Positions 44,888 through 53,020 of a DNA stretch of 64,000 bases are shown here, in pieces. Within the stretch, counting starts at the first letter, position 1, and each line of letters begins with the position of its first letter. Source of the stretch: Streptomyces sp. B3I8 (lineage in GTDB: Bacteria > Actinomycetota > Actinomycetes > Streptomycetales > Streptomycetaceae); NCBI RefSeq assembly GCF_030816915.1, contig NZ_JAUSYN010000002.1, positions 5,159,501-5,223,500 of the forward strand, in the 5' to 3' direction. The translations under genes were made by a program, and so were the position numbers. The notes beneath the pieces are model-generated. The model was not told where the DNA came from, did not search any database, and saw only the letters and a list, made by a program, of their open reading frames with translations.

Positions 44888-46582
44888 ATGGCCCAGGTCC
44901 AGCGCATGTCACGTTTGTTGGTCAAGACACTGCGTGACGACCCGGCGGACGCGGAGACGCTCAGCCACAAGCTCCTCGTCCGCGCCGGCTACGTCCGCCG
45001 CAACGCGGCCGGCATCTGGAGCTGGCTGCCGCTCGGCAAGAAGGTGCTCGACAACGTCTCCCGCGTGGTGCGCGAGGAGATGGACGCCATCGGCGCCCAG
45101 GAGGTGCTGCTCCCCGCCCTGCTGCCCAAGGAGCCGTACGAGGCCTCCGCGCGCTGGGAGGAGTACGGCGACCTGCTGTTCCGGCTCAAGGACCGCAAGG
45201 GCGGCGAGTACCTGCTCGGCCCGACGCACGAGGAGATCTTCACCCTCGTGGTCAAGGACCAGGTCTCGTCGTACAAGGACCTGCCGGTGATGCTGTACCA
45301 GATCCAGACCAAGTACCGGGACGAGGCGCGTCCCCGGTCCGGCGTGCTGCGCGGCCGCGAGTTCCAGATGAAGGACTCCTACTCCTTCGACACCACCGAC
45401 GAGGGCCTCGCCGAGTCCTACCGGCTGCACCGCGAGGCCTACCAGAAGATCTTCGCGCGCCTCGGCCTGGACTACCGGATCGTCTCCGCCGTCTCCGGCG
45501 CGATGGGCGGCTCCGCCTCCGAGGAGTTCCTGGCCCCGGCCGCGGCCGGCGAGGACACCTTCGTGGACTGCCCCCACTGCGACTACGCCGCCAACACCGA
45601 GGCCGTCACGTTCGCGCTGACGCCGGTCGAGGGCGCGGAACACCCGGCCGTCGAAGAGCTCGACACCCCCGGCACCCCGACCATCGAGAGCCTCGCCGAA
45701 CTGCTCGGCGTACCGGCCTCGGCGACGCTGAAGAACCTGCTGGTGAAGGTCGACGGCGAGATCGTCGCCGTGGGTGTGCCCGGGAACCGGGAGGTGGACC
45801 TCGGCAAGCTCGGCGAGCACCTGGCGCCGGCCGTCGTGGAGCTGGTCACCGCCGAGGACTTCGAGGGCCGCCCCGACCTCGTGCGCGGCTACGTCGGCCC
45901 GCAGGGCCTGGAGAAGGTGCGCTACCTCGCCGACCCGCGGATCGCGCCGGGCACGTCCTGGATCACCGGCGCCAACAAGCAGGACACGCACGCCAGGAAC
46001 GTCGTCTGCGGACGGGACTTCGAGGTCGACCAGTACCTCGACGTGGTCGTCGTCGAGGAGGGTGACCCCTGCCCCAAGTGCGGGACCGGACTGAAGCTGG
46101 ACCGCGCCATCGAGATCGGCCACATCTTCCAGCTCGGCCGCAAGTACGCGGACACCTTCCAGCTCGACGTGCTGGGCCAGAACGGCAAGCCGGTGCGGGT
46201 GACGATGGGTTCGTACGGCATCGGCGTCTCGCGCGCGGTCGCGGCGCTGGCCGAGCAGCACGCGGACGAGCAGGGGCTGTACTGGCCCAAGGAGATCGCC
46301 CCGGCCGACGTTCACGTCGTGGCCGCGGGCAAGGCGCTGCAGACGGAACTGGCGCTCGACGTGTCCGAGAAGCTGGCGGCGGCGGGGGTGCGGGTACTCG
46401 TGGACGAGCGGCCCGGGGTCTCGCCCGGCGTCAAGTTCACGGACGCGGAACTGATCGGCGTGCCGCAGATCCTGGTGGCGGGGCGGCGCGCGGCGGAAGG
46501 CGTGGTCGAGCTCAAGGACCGCCGCACGGGCGAACGCGAGGAACTGACGGTGGAAGAGGCCATCGCCCGCCTGTCCGCCTAG
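44888..46582 (+). CDS. proS: Prolyl-tRNA synthetase, bacterial type
   Basis: 564 residues from ATG at 44888, preceded by AGGAG. Class II synthetase motifs: motif 2 [25 protein letters not shown] and motif 3 [17 protein letters not shown]. Between them lies the long INS editing insertion (residues 220-405: [31 protein letters not shown]...), which hydrolyses Ala-tRNA(Pro), and the C-terminal anticodon-binding domain ends at residue 564. The N-terminal [32 protein letters not shown] is typical. An IS701 element begins at its TAG stop; because CTAG is duplicated, the stop is retained and the protein is intact. Confidence 0.96.
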   Translation: MAQVQRMSRLLVKTLRDDPADAETLSHKLLVRAGYVRRNAAGIWSWLPLGKKVLDNVSRVVREEMDAIGAQEVLLPALLPKEPYEASARWEEYGDLLFRLKDRKGGEYLLGPTHEEIFTLVVKDQVSSYKDLPVMLYQIQTKYRDEARPRSGVLRGREFQMKDSYSFDTTDEGLAESYRLHREAYQKIFARLGLDYRIVSAVSGAMGGSASEEFLAPAAAGEDTFVDCPHCDYAANTEAVTFALTPVEGAEHPAVEELDTPGTPTIESLAELLGVPASATLKNLLVKVDGEIVAVGVPGNREVDLGKLGEHLAPAVVELVTAEDFEGRPDLVRGYVGPQGLEKVRYLADPRIAPGTSWITGANKQDTHARNVVCGRDFEVDQYLDVVVVEEGDPCPKCGTGLKLDRAIEIGHIFQLGRKYADTFQLDVLGQNGKPVRVTMGSYGIGVSRAVAALAEQHADEQGLYWPKEIAPADVHVVAAGKALQTELALDVSEKLAAAGVRVLVDERPGVSPGVKFTDAELIGVPQILVAGRRAAEGVVELKDRRTGEREELTVEEAIARLSA

Positions 46583-46601
46583 TAGTGCTTCGTTACGTGG
46601 A

Positions 46602-47870
46602 GTGATCTCGGCTGATCGTGGGCAGCTTCCTGGAGTGAGGTTGGGGGAGGTGGAACGGCTCCGGGGCGAGTTGGCGGAGTTCGTTGCCGATGTGTTCGGG
46701 TCGTTTCCGCGGCGGGATCAGCGGCGGTGGGGCGAGTGCTATCTGCGAGGCTTGATGCTCGACGGCCGGCGCAAGTCCATCCAGCCGATGGCCGAGCGTC
46801 TGCCGGACGGGAACATGCAGGCCCTGCAGCAGTTCGTGAACCAGTCGCCGTGGGATCCGTTACCGGTCAGGCGGCGGATCGCCGAGTGGTTGTGCGAGGC
46901 CATCCGCCCTGAGGTGTGGGTGATCGACGACGTGTCGTTCCCCAAGTGCGGCAAGGCGTCGGTCGGGGTGGCCCGCCAGTACTGCGGAGCGGTCGGCAAG
47001 CGGGCGAACTGCCAGGTCGCGGTCAGTGTCCATGCCGCCACCGACACCGCCTCGTGCCCGTTGGAGTGGCAGTTGTATCTGCCGCGTGAGTGGACGGACG
47101 AGCCGGACCGGTGCCGCAGGGCAGGAGTCCCCGACGAGGTGGTGCACCGGGAGAAGTGGCGCCTGGCGCTCGGCCTGCTGGACACGCTCGCCCAGTGGCG
47201 GCTGAAGGCTCCGGTCGTGGTCGCCGACGCCGGCTACGGCGTCAGCACCCTGTTCCGGCTCGGCCTCCAGACGCGAGGGCTGTCCTATGTCCTGGCCCTG
47301 AACGGGAAGGAAGTCGCCCACCCCGAGGATGCCGAGCCGCACCAGCCTGCTTATGGCGGGCTCGGACCACCCACCCTTCCCCGCTACCGCACCCCACCAC
47401 AAGCCGTCTGCGTCCTCGCCGCACAGGCGGGTGCGGAGCGGTTCACCGAGGTGACCTGGAGGCAGGGCAGCAAAGACGCGATGACCTCACGGTTCGCGGT
47501 CCTGACAGTACGGCCCGCGGGCAAGCAGTCCCTGGCCGCGGCTCAGGAGGCCGGCGGCGGCCGCAACCGGTGGGACGGCGTCCTGCCCGTCCAGACGCTC
47601 CTCATCGAGTGGCCGGACGGCCAGGACACCCCGACGGACTACTGGATATCGAACCTGCCCGCCACCACACCCGTCACCGACCTGGTGCGGTGGGCCAAGA
47701 TGCGCCGGCGGATCGAGCACGACTACCGCGAGCTCAAGCACGGCCTCGGACTGGACCACTTCGAGGGCCGCACCTGGCGCGGCTGGCACCACCACGTCAC
47801 CCTCGTCACCGCCGCCCAGGCCTTCCTCACCCTCCGGCGGCACGACCCAAAAGCCCACACACCGGCCTGA
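46602..47870 (+). CDS. IS701-family transposase, zero-frame product (copy 2)
   Basis: 422 residues from GTG at 46602. Catalytic motifs are as in copy 1 (VWVIDDVSFPKCG, VVVADAGYG, RRRIEHDYRELKHG). It differs by Glu in EDAEPHQP and Thr in FTEVTWRQG. The right terminus of this copy is the perfect match to the left terminus, so copy 2 may be closer to the ancestral form. A C CCA AAA heptamer at 47846-47852 precedes the zero-frame stop as in copy 1. Confidence 0.9.
   Translation: MISADRGQLPGVRLGEVERLRGELAEFVADVFGSFPRRDQRRWGECYLRGLMLDGRRKSIQPMAERLPDGNMQALQQFVNQSPWDPLPVRRRIAEWLCEAIRPEVWVIDDVSFPKCGKASVGVARQYCGAVGKRANCQVAVSVHAATDTASCPLEWQLYLPREWTDEPDRCRRAGVPDEVVHREKWRLALGLLDTLAQWRLKAPVVVADAGYGVSTLFRLGLQTRGLSYVLALNGKEVAHPEDAEPHQPAYGGLGPPTLPRYRTPPQAVCVLAAQAGAERFTEVTWRQGSKDAMTSRFAVLTVRPAGKQSLAAAQEAGGGRNRWDGVLPVQTLLIEWPDGQDTPTDYWISNLPATTPVTDLVRWAKMRRRIEHDYRELKHGLGLDHFEGRTWRGWHHHVTLVTAAQAFLTLRRHDPKAHTPA
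47846..47852 (+). promoter_or_regulatory. Candidate -1 ribosomal frameshift site in transposase (copy 2)
   Basis: C CCA AAA in the zero frame, identical to copy 1. The -1 frame continues to TAA at 47989. Confidence 0.6.
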
Positions 47871-47989
47871 CCCTCTACCAAGTCCTCGACGTTCTTCAGG
47901 ACCTGCTGAGGTGCTGGACCGGTACCTGCACCACCTGCGGACGACCCCTGCCCAGCCCACGAACCCGCCGCAGACAGCCCAGAACCTAA
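47853..47989 (+). CDS. Transposase -1 frame C-terminal extension (copy 2)
   Basis: 45 residues in the -1 frame, with the same amino-acid sequence as copy 1, including CTTCGRPLP. It ends with TAA, which is itself the first part of the right inverted repeat. Expression by frameshifting is inferred. Confidence 0.5.
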
Positions 47990-48003
47990 CGAAGCACTAC
48001 TAG

Positions 48004-48186
48004 GGCCTCTCGTTCGGATCATTCCGGCGTCGCGGGGTCCGGCAGGCGCCTGTGCGGCGTTGTCGTCGGTTGCCGGGGCTCCGCCCTGGCGCCCTCCTCC
48101 GCCTTGCAGCCGCACGCACCGGACCCCGCTCGGGTCGGTCGAAGACGCACCGCGCCTCCCGGCCGGCCTGATCCAGACGAAAGACC
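48004..48186 (+). mobile_element. MITE-like element, copy 2
   Basis: 183 bp aligning without gaps to 26288-26470, with about seven substitutions. The left terminal repeat GGCCTCTCGTTCGGATCA is identical; the right one has two changes. The left flank is CTAG and the right flank is CCAG (48187-48190), a one-base departure from the expected duplication. Confidence 0.72.
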
Positions 48187-48424
48187 CCAGGGGTTCGGGG
48201 GTTCCAGCGCTCGCGCAGTTCCCCGCGCCTCTGATCAGAGGCGCGGTGCTGTGTCGATATGCGGCTCCGCCGCATGGGCGCGAGAAGCCCCACCCACCCG
48301 CACGCCCGGGGTGAAAGGGGCAGCGCCCCTTGAAGGGACGACGGGGGTCCCCTGCTCGAACGTAGTTGAGAGCTTGAGGGAGGGCAGAGGCGGCGGGGCG
48401 AACGCAACCGGGCGAACCCCGCCC
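48187..48424. other. Intergenic region with dispersed repeat
   Basis: No gene. TCGCGCAGTTCCCCGCGCCT at 48211-48230 is a member of the dispersed palindromic family, and ATGCGGCTCCGCCGCAT near 48257-48273 is a small hairpin. Sequence similarity to the region after copy 1 stops at 48190. Confidence 0.5.
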
Positions 48425-49360
48425 TCACAACCACCCCGCGAACTCCAGCAGGACCTCCGCGTCGCGAGGGCGCCCCACGCGGCGCGCCCGCACCCCGGAC
48501 ACCACCGCCCGGAACAACGTCCACCCCCGCACCCGCTCCTGGTCGAGCTCCAACGACTCCGCCAGCCGCCGCACCCGCCGCCGCGTCGTCGACGCCCCCG
48601 TCGGCGCCGCGACCAGGTCCTCCACCCGGTCCCGCACCAACCGCGCCAGGTCGAACGCGCACTCACCCACCACCGGGTCCGGCCCCACCGCCAGCCACGG
48701 CATCCGCTCCCCGGCCAGCACCTTGCTCTGCCGGAACGTCCCGTGCAGCAACCGCCCTTCCGGTTCCGACGCGAGCAGCTCCTCCCGCACCGCGAGCGCC
48801 GCGTCCACCAGCGGCCGTACGTCGGGCTCCGCCTCGGCGGCCGCCCGCATCGCCTCCGCCTGCCGCCCCGTCCGCCCGGCCACCGTCTCGAACGCATGCC
48901 CGGCCGGCGGTTCGACCCACAGCCGCCGCAGCGTCCCGGCCGCCTCCAGCAGCGCCTTCGCCTCCGGCAACGACCGCACGGACATCTCGGGATGCAGCCG
49001 TTCCAGCAGCAGCACGCCCTCGTCGCCGGCCCTGCCCGAGTCACCGGCGCCACTCGCGCCGCCCGCGTCGAGCAGCCGTACCGCCCCGAACCCGTCCCAC
49101 CGCACCAGCGCGGCACGCTCGGCGCCGGGCCGCGCGGACGCCGGCGCGAGCTTCAGCACCGCGGGACTGCCGTCCGCCCTCCGCACCAGTACGACCAGGC
49201 CGCTGCGGCCACTGGGCCGGTGCACCCGCTCCACCGTCAACCCGCGTAGAGCGACGGCCCGCCGCAGCAGTTCGGGAAGTTCGCGGAGCCAGGCGTCGGC
49301 CCCGTCCCGACGGGTCTCGGCGAGCGCCCGCACCAGCCGCGGCGGCGGTTCGAAGACCAT
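48425..49360 (-). CDS. APH-fold (aminoglycoside phosphotransferase-like) protein lacking catalytic residues
   Basis: 311 residues. The fold is recognisable from the N-lobe Lys in PAVLKLAPAS, LLLERLHPE and the C-lobe WLAVGPDPVVGECAFDLARLVRDR, a layout like streptomycin 6-kinase (APH(6)). The catalytic loop, normally HGDxxxxN, reads HGTFRQSK: the catalytic Asp is Thr and the metal-binding Asn is Lys. The second metal Asp, normally IDP, is replaced by VGP. It is therefore probably a pseudokinase with a binding or regulatory role rather than an antibiotic-modifying enzyme. It is not obviously in an operon; the ferritin-like gene lies 38 bases beyond the stop-to-start boundary on the same strand. 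Confidence 0.8.
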   Translation of the reverse strand: MVFEPPPRLVRALAETRRDGADAWLRELPELLRRAVALRGLTVERVHRPSGRSGLVVLVRRADGSPAVLKLAPASARPGAERAALVRWDGFGAVRLLDAGGASGAGDSGRAGDEGVLLLERLHPEMSVRSLPEAKALLEAAGTLRRLWVEPPAGHAFETVAGRTGRQAEAMRAAAEAEPDVRPLVDAALAVREELLASEPEGRLLHGTFRQSKVLAGERMPWLAVGPDPVVGECAFDLARLVRDRVEDLVAAPTGASTTRRRVRRLAESLELDQERVRGWTLFRAVVSGVRARRVGRPRDAEVLLEFAGWL

Positions 49361-49398
49361 GCGCGAGTCGTTCCCTTCCAGGTCTGTTCCCCGCGGGT

Positions 49399-49923
49399 CT
49401 ATCCCCGCGGCGTCATCGAGGCGCCCGGACCGGCCGCCGCCCGTTCGGCGAGACCAGGGAAGGCTACGCTCTCCCCGTTCCAGCGCACCGCGCGTACCGC
49501 GGCCTCCCGCAGCGCCTCGGCGGCGTCCCCGCGCCGCGCGCCCGTGGCGGCCCGTACGAGGTCGGAGTAGACACCCGAGATCCGCCGCTCCAGCTCGGCG
49601 GCGAGGCGGACCGCGGCGGCCGGGTCCGCCACGGCGAACGGGAGCGCGTACCCGGCGGCCGCGGCGCGTGGGGTGGCGCCGAGGTCGCGCACGGCGCGCA
49701 CGAGCCGGTCCCGGCGGGCCCGGTGCGCGTTGTACGCCTCCTGCGCCTCCGTACGCCGGTCGTGCCCGACCCTGCCCCCGACCACCCCGTACCCGTAGAC
49801 GGCCGCGTGCTCGGCGGCGAGGGCGGCCTGCAGCGCCTTCAACTCCGCGCCGTTATCGCCGTTCCCGTCCTTCTCGCCGTTTCCGGCCGACGGCGTGGGC
49901 GTACTCCCGCTGCGCACGGTCAT
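49399..49923 (-). CDS. Ferritin-like domain protein (DUF4439-type)
   Basis: 174 residues. After about 28 disordered residues come four predicted helices: LKALQAALAAEHAAVYGYGVVGGR, EAYNAHRARRDRLVRAV, AAVRLAAELERRISGVYSDL and DAAEALREAAVRAVRWNG. This matches the DUF4439 ferritin-like family, with Glu and His at EHAAVYGYG and Asn-His at NAHRARRD. Metal binding and function are unproven. Its ATG overlaps the TGA of the upstream lipoprotein gene (ATGA), so the two are coupled and probably act together. Confidence 0.8.
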   Translation of the reverse strand: MTVRSGSTPTPSAGNGEKDGNGDNGAELKALQAALAAEHAAVYGYGVVGGRVGHDRRTEAQEAYNAHRARRDRLVRAVRDLGATPRAAAAGYALPFAVADPAAAVRLAAELERRISGVYSDLVRAATGARRGDAAEALREAAVRAVRWNGESVAFPGLAERAAAGPGASMTPRG

Positions 49924-50555
49924 TCCCTCTCCTCCGTACCGGAGGCCGACCCGGCGTCCGGCCCCGGCTTCGGCTCCGGCTTCGTCAGAAGATATGCGTG
50001 GGCGGCGCCGGCCGCCGCCACGGAGGCCAGCAGGCGGGCCGTCTCACCGGGGAGTCCGGCGAGGGCGGCGATCCGCCGGTCGGCCAGCTTCCGCTCGGCG
50101 GCGGCGAGCCCGGCCAGCGCCGCGGCGGGATCGGCGGGCACGGTGTCCCGGGCGGAGGGGGCCCCGGAGGGCGAGTCGGACGCGGGCGAGGACGCCGGGG
50201 TGGAGACGGGGTCCGACGCGGACGCCGAAGCGGAAGCCGAGGCCGAAGCAGCCGACGCCGGCACCCCACCGCCGAACGCCCTTGCGTGCCGCACCACTTC
50301 GGCCCGCAGCGGACGCAACCGCTCCGCCAGCCCCGGATGCGCCGCGCCCACCGCGTCGTACCGCTCCACGAGCCGTTCGCTGTCGCGGGCGGCACGCACG
50401 CGTACCCGGTCCTCGGCCGACGCCCCGCGGCCCCCGGAACCGGTCCCGTCGGGGTCGCCGGAACACCCCACGAGCAGCACGGCACCCGCGGCCGAGGCGA
50501 TCAGGGTCCTTCGGCGCGGCCCCGGGGCGGCGCGCGACGGCAGGGGGAACGGCAC
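49920..50555 (-). CDS. Putative lipoprotein with Ala/Ser-repeat linker
   Basis: 211 residues from GTG at 50555. The signal is RRRTLIASAAGAVLLVGCSGD with a lipobox Cys, so it is probably an exported lipoprotein, possibly through Tat given the arginines. The mature part has a short helical region (RVRAARDSERLVERYDAVGAAHP), an ASASASASAS linker and a C-terminal helix pair. In many actinobacteria this gene precedes the DUF4439 gene; here the two overlap by four bases. I recognise no enzymatic motif. Confidence 0.72.
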   Translation of the reverse strand: MPFPLPSRAAPGPRRRTLIASAAGAVLLVGCSGDPDGTGSGGRGASAEDRVRVRAARDSERLVERYDAVGAAHPGLAERLRPLRAEVVRHARAFGGGVPASAASASASASASASDPVSTPASSPASDSPSGAPSARDTVPADPAAALAGLAAAERKLADRRIAALAGLPGETARLLASVAAAGAAHAYLLTKPEPKPGPDAGSASGTEERE

Positions 50556-50852
50556 GGTAGACGTCCTCGGTGGCCTCGTACGAGCTCGTACGACGGTACG
50601 AGCGGGGGAACGAACAGGCGTCCGCCCGTCGAACGGGCGGGCCCGCCCGCGATCACCGTACCCGGGGGTGCCCGGGGCCCGCGCCACCGGTTGCGCCGCA
50701 CGCGCGGCACAGCGCGCCGGAGGCGCCCCGGCGGCCTCGCGGGGCGGTCGGCCGGGCGGTGCGGGTGGACGGCAACACCTCCCGGGACCGGATACGCTTT
50801 GCCCTGACACACGCCCTTCCACAACAGCACACGCGGCCGAGGAGTCACCCGG

Positions 50853-51386
50853 ATGAGCACCACCCAGAGCGAGAGGCTGCGAGAACTTCTGGAACCGCTC
50901 GTGACCTCCCAGGGCCTCGATCTCGAGGAGATCGACGTGGCGTCCGTGGGCCGCCGGCGTGTGCTGCGCGTCGTGGTGGACTCCGACACCGGCGCGGATC
51001 TGGACCGGGTCGCCGACGTGAGCCGCGCACTCTCGGCGAAGCTGGACGAGACCGACGCGATGGGGGCGGGGGAGTACACCCTCGAGGTCGGCACCCCGGG
51101 CGCGGAGCGCGCCCTCACCGAGCACCGGCACTACGTGCGTGCCGTCGACCGCCTCGTCCGCTTCCAGTTGGAGGAGGGCGGCGAACTGGTCGCGCGCGTC
51201 CTCCGGGTCGACGACGAGGGCCTGGACCTCGAGGTCCCCGGGGTGAAGGGGCGCAAGGCCACCACCCGCAGACTCGCCTTCCCGGACATCGCCAGGGCGC
51301 GGGTCCAGGTCGAGTTCAACCGCAAGAACAAGAACGACGCCGAGAACGACACCGTGAACGACGCTGAGAACGAGGAGGAGGCGTAG
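50853..51386 (+). CDS. rimP: Ribosome maturation factor RimP
   Basis: 177 residues; ATG at 50853 follows GAGG. The N-terminal alpha/beta domain ([31 protein letters not shown]) and the SH3-like C-terminal domain ([20 protein letters not shown]) are both present, with a [13 protein letters not shown] tail. It assists 30S maturation. It ends two bases before nusA and starts the conserved rimP-nusA-ylxR-infB transcription unit. Confidence 0.92.
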   Translation: MSTTQSERLRELLEPLVTSQGLDLEEIDVASVGRRRVLRVVVDSDTGADLDRVADVSRALSAKLDETDAMGAGEYTLEVGTPGAERALTEHRHYVRAVDRLVRFQLEEGGELVARVLRVDDEGLDLEVPGVKGRKATTRRLAFPDIARARVQVEFNRKNKNDAENDTVNDAENEEEA

Positions 51387-51388
51387 CC

Positions 51389-52420
51389 ATGGACATCGAC
51401 ATGAGTGCCCTGCGGGGCCTGGTGCGGGAGAAGGAGATCTCCTTCGACCTGCTGGTCGAGGCGATCGAGTCGGCCCTCCTCATCGCCTACCACCGCACCG
51501 ACGGGAGCCGCCGCCACGCGCGCGTGGAGCTCAACCGGGACAGCGGTCATGTGACCGTGTGGGCGAAGGAGGACCCCGAGGACCTCGAGGAGGGCCAGGA
51601 GGCCCGCGAGTTCGACGACACCCCGTCCGGGTTCGGCCGCATCGCCGCCACCACCGCCAAGCAGGTGATCCTGCAGCGGCTGCGGGACGCGGAGGACGAC
51701 GCCACGCTCGGCGAGTACGCCGGGCGCGAGGGCGACATCGTGACGGGTGTGGTGCAGCAGGGCCGCGACCCGAAGAACGTGCTCGTCGACATCGGCCGGC
51801 TGGAGGCCATCCTGCCGGTGCAGGAGCAGGTGCCGGGCGAGAGCTATCAGCACGGCATGCGACTGCGCTCGTACGTCGTCCGGGTGGCCAAGGGTGTGCG
51901 CGGGCCGTCGGTGACGCTGTCCCGTACACATCCCAATCTGGTGAAGAAGTTGTTCGCCCTGGAGGTGCCGGAGATCGCCGACGGTTCGGTCGAGATCGCG
52001 GCGATCGCCCGGGAGGCCGGCCACCGTACGAAGATCGCGGTGCGCTCCACCCGTTCGGGGCTCAACGCCAAGGGCGCGTGCATCGGGCCGATGGGCGGCC
52101 GGGTGCGCAACGTGATGGGCGAGCTGAACGGCGAGAAGATCGACATCGTCGACTGGTCGGACGACCCGGCGGAGATGGTGGCCAACGCGCTGTCCCCGGC
52201 GCGGGTGTCCAAGGTCGACGTGGTCGACCTCGCGGCGCGGTCGGCGCGCGTGACGGTGCCGGACTACCAGCTCTCGCTGGCGATCGGCAAGGAAGGGCAG
52301 AACGCGCGACTGGCGGCGCGGCTGACGGGGTGGCGCATCGACATCCGCCCCGACACGGAACCGGCCCCGGACTCCCGGGACTCCCGGGACTCCCGGGACT
52401 CCCGGGACTCCCGGGGCTGA
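51389..52420 (+). CDS. nusA: Transcription termination/antitermination factor NusA
   Basis: 343 residues. The N-terminal RNA-polymerase-binding domain ([30 protein letters not shown]), S1 domain ([22 protein letters not shown]) and KH domains ([27 protein letters not shown] and [23 protein letters not shown]) are complete. Like other actinobacterial NusA proteins it lacks the acidic C-terminal repeats of E. coli. It ends with five DSR repeats encoded by a 9-bp tandem repeat at 52370-52414, an odd low-complexity tail. Confidence 0.95.
   Translation: MDIDMSALRGLVREKEISFDLLVEAIESALLIAYHRTDGSRRHARVELNRDSGHVTVWAKEDPEDLEEGQEAREFDDTPSGFGRIAATTAKQVILQRLRDAEDDATLGEYAGREGDIVTGVVQQGRDPKNVLVDIGRLEAILPVQEQVPGESYQHGMRLRSYVVRVAKGVRGPSVTLSRTHPNLVKKLFALEVPEIADGSVEIAAIAREAGHRTKIAVRSTRSGLNAKGACIGPMGGRVRNVMGELNGEKIDIVDWSDDPAEMVANALSPARVSKVDVVDLAARSARVTVPDYQLSLAIGKEGQNARLAARLTGWRIDIRPDTEPAPDSRDSRDSRDSRDSRG
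52370..52414 (+). repeat. 9-bp tandem repeat at the nusA 3' end
   Basis: Five perfect units of GACTCCCGG, in frame, encoding Asp-Ser-Arg five times just before the stop codon. The unit keeps the reading frame, so copy-number change would only vary the tail length. Confidence 0.85.
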
Positions 52421-52460
52421 GGGCGACCCGGGCGCGGCCCGGACGGGCCCGCACGAGACG

Positions 52461-52487
52461 GCGGGCCGGGAATGAATCCCGGCCCGC
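52461..52487 (+). terminator. Hairpin between nusA and ylxR
   Basis: Perfect 11-base arms GCGGGCCGGGA (52461-52471) and TCCCGGCCCGC (52477-52487) with an ATGAA loop, 41 bases after the nusA stop. It may act as a NusA-responsive attenuator within the operon. Confidence 0.7.
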
Positions 52488-52577
52488 AGCCGCTCAGATC
52501 ACGTCATGTTGCAACGCGGCAAGTGTTCGATTCTTGCCCCAAAGGGGTGAGGTCGCCGCGGGGAGGTAGACTTCATA

Positions 52578-52859
52578 GTGTCTGGCCGGACGCACGTCCG
52601 CGCATGCCCTGAGCGCACCTGTGTGGGGTGCCGGGAGCGAGCGGCCAAGATCGAACTGCTGCGCACCGTGGCGGTCGAGGGCGAATGCGTCCCCGATCCG
52701 CGCGGTACGCTGCCCGGCCGGGGCGCATACGTGCATCCCGCACCGGCCTGTCTCGATCTGGCGGTCCGCCGCCGGGTCCTCCCGCGGGCGCTACGCGTCC
52801 CGGGGCCGCTCGACACAATGGCGTTGCGCCGATACGTCGAGCAGGCGGACAGTTGCTGA
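52578..52859 (+). CDS. ylxR: YlxR family (DUF448) protein
   Basis: 93 residues from GTG at 52578, preceded by GGGAGG. The family motif RTCVGCRERAAKIELLR is at the start, followed by DPRGTLPGRGAYVHPAPACLDLAVRRR. It is a small RNA- or ribosome-associated protein found between nusA and infB in most bacteria; its exact role is unsettled. About 160 bases with repeats separate it from infB. Confidence 0.9.
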   Translation: MSGRTHVRACPERTCVGCRERAAKIELLRTVAVEGECVPDPRGTLPGRGAYVHPAPACLDLAVRRRVLPRALRVPGPLDTMALRRYVEQADSC

Positions 52860-52881
52860 GCAGGCAACACGGTAAGACGTG

Positions 52882-52901
52882 CCGTACGGAACCCCGTACG
52901 G
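52882..52901 (+). promoter_or_regulatory. Hairpin in the ylxR-infB leader
   Basis: Two copies of the self-complementary octamer CCGTACGG (52882-52889 and 52894-52901) separated by four bases. Confidence 0.5.
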
Positions 52902-52939
52902 CCAGGTACCTCGCGAGTCGAAAGCAGGTCGAGATTGCG

Positions 52940-52982
52940 ATGAGCACTCGATGAGTACGCGATGAGTACGCCCATGAACTAG
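52940..52982 (+). promoter_or_regulatory. Three overlapping mini-ORFs upstream of infB
   Basis: A triple 11-bp repeat (CGATGAGYACB, 52938-52970) creates ATG AGC ACT CGA TGA, ATG AGT ACG CGA TGA and ATG AGT ACG CCC ATG AAC TAG, encoding MSTR, MSTR and MSTPMN. Each TGA overlaps the next ATG (ATGA). The last stop is 38 bases before the infB GTG. No strong ribosome-binding site precedes the first ATG. Confidence 0.4.
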
Positions 52983-53020
52983 CGACGGTCCGGACGCAAC
53001 CCGGACCTCAAAGGAGCGAA

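Larger units (their letters stand above)
46579..48003 (+). mobile_element. IS701-type insertion sequence, copy 2, with CTAG target duplication
   Basis: The element is 46583-47999 (1,417 bp) with perfect 13-base ends TAGTGCTTCGTTA and TAACGAAGCACTA. CTAG flanks it (46579-46582 and 48000-48003). It is inserted at the stop codon of proS and has the same orientation as copy 1, exactly 21,716 bp away. Confidence 0.92.

Noticed and set aside
44888..46582. Disruption of proS by the IS element
   Set aside because: The CTAG duplication leaves the TAG stop at the left edge, so all 564 codons are intact.
24863..48003. Composite transposon carrying a captured gene cluster
   Set aside because: The DNA between the IS copies is conserved chromosomal sequence with essential genes in the usual Streptomyces order, and no outer target duplication common to both ends can be shown. 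Independent insertions are simpler.
48425..49360. Aminoglycoside resistance gene
   Set aside because: The catalytic Asp and both metal ligands are missing.
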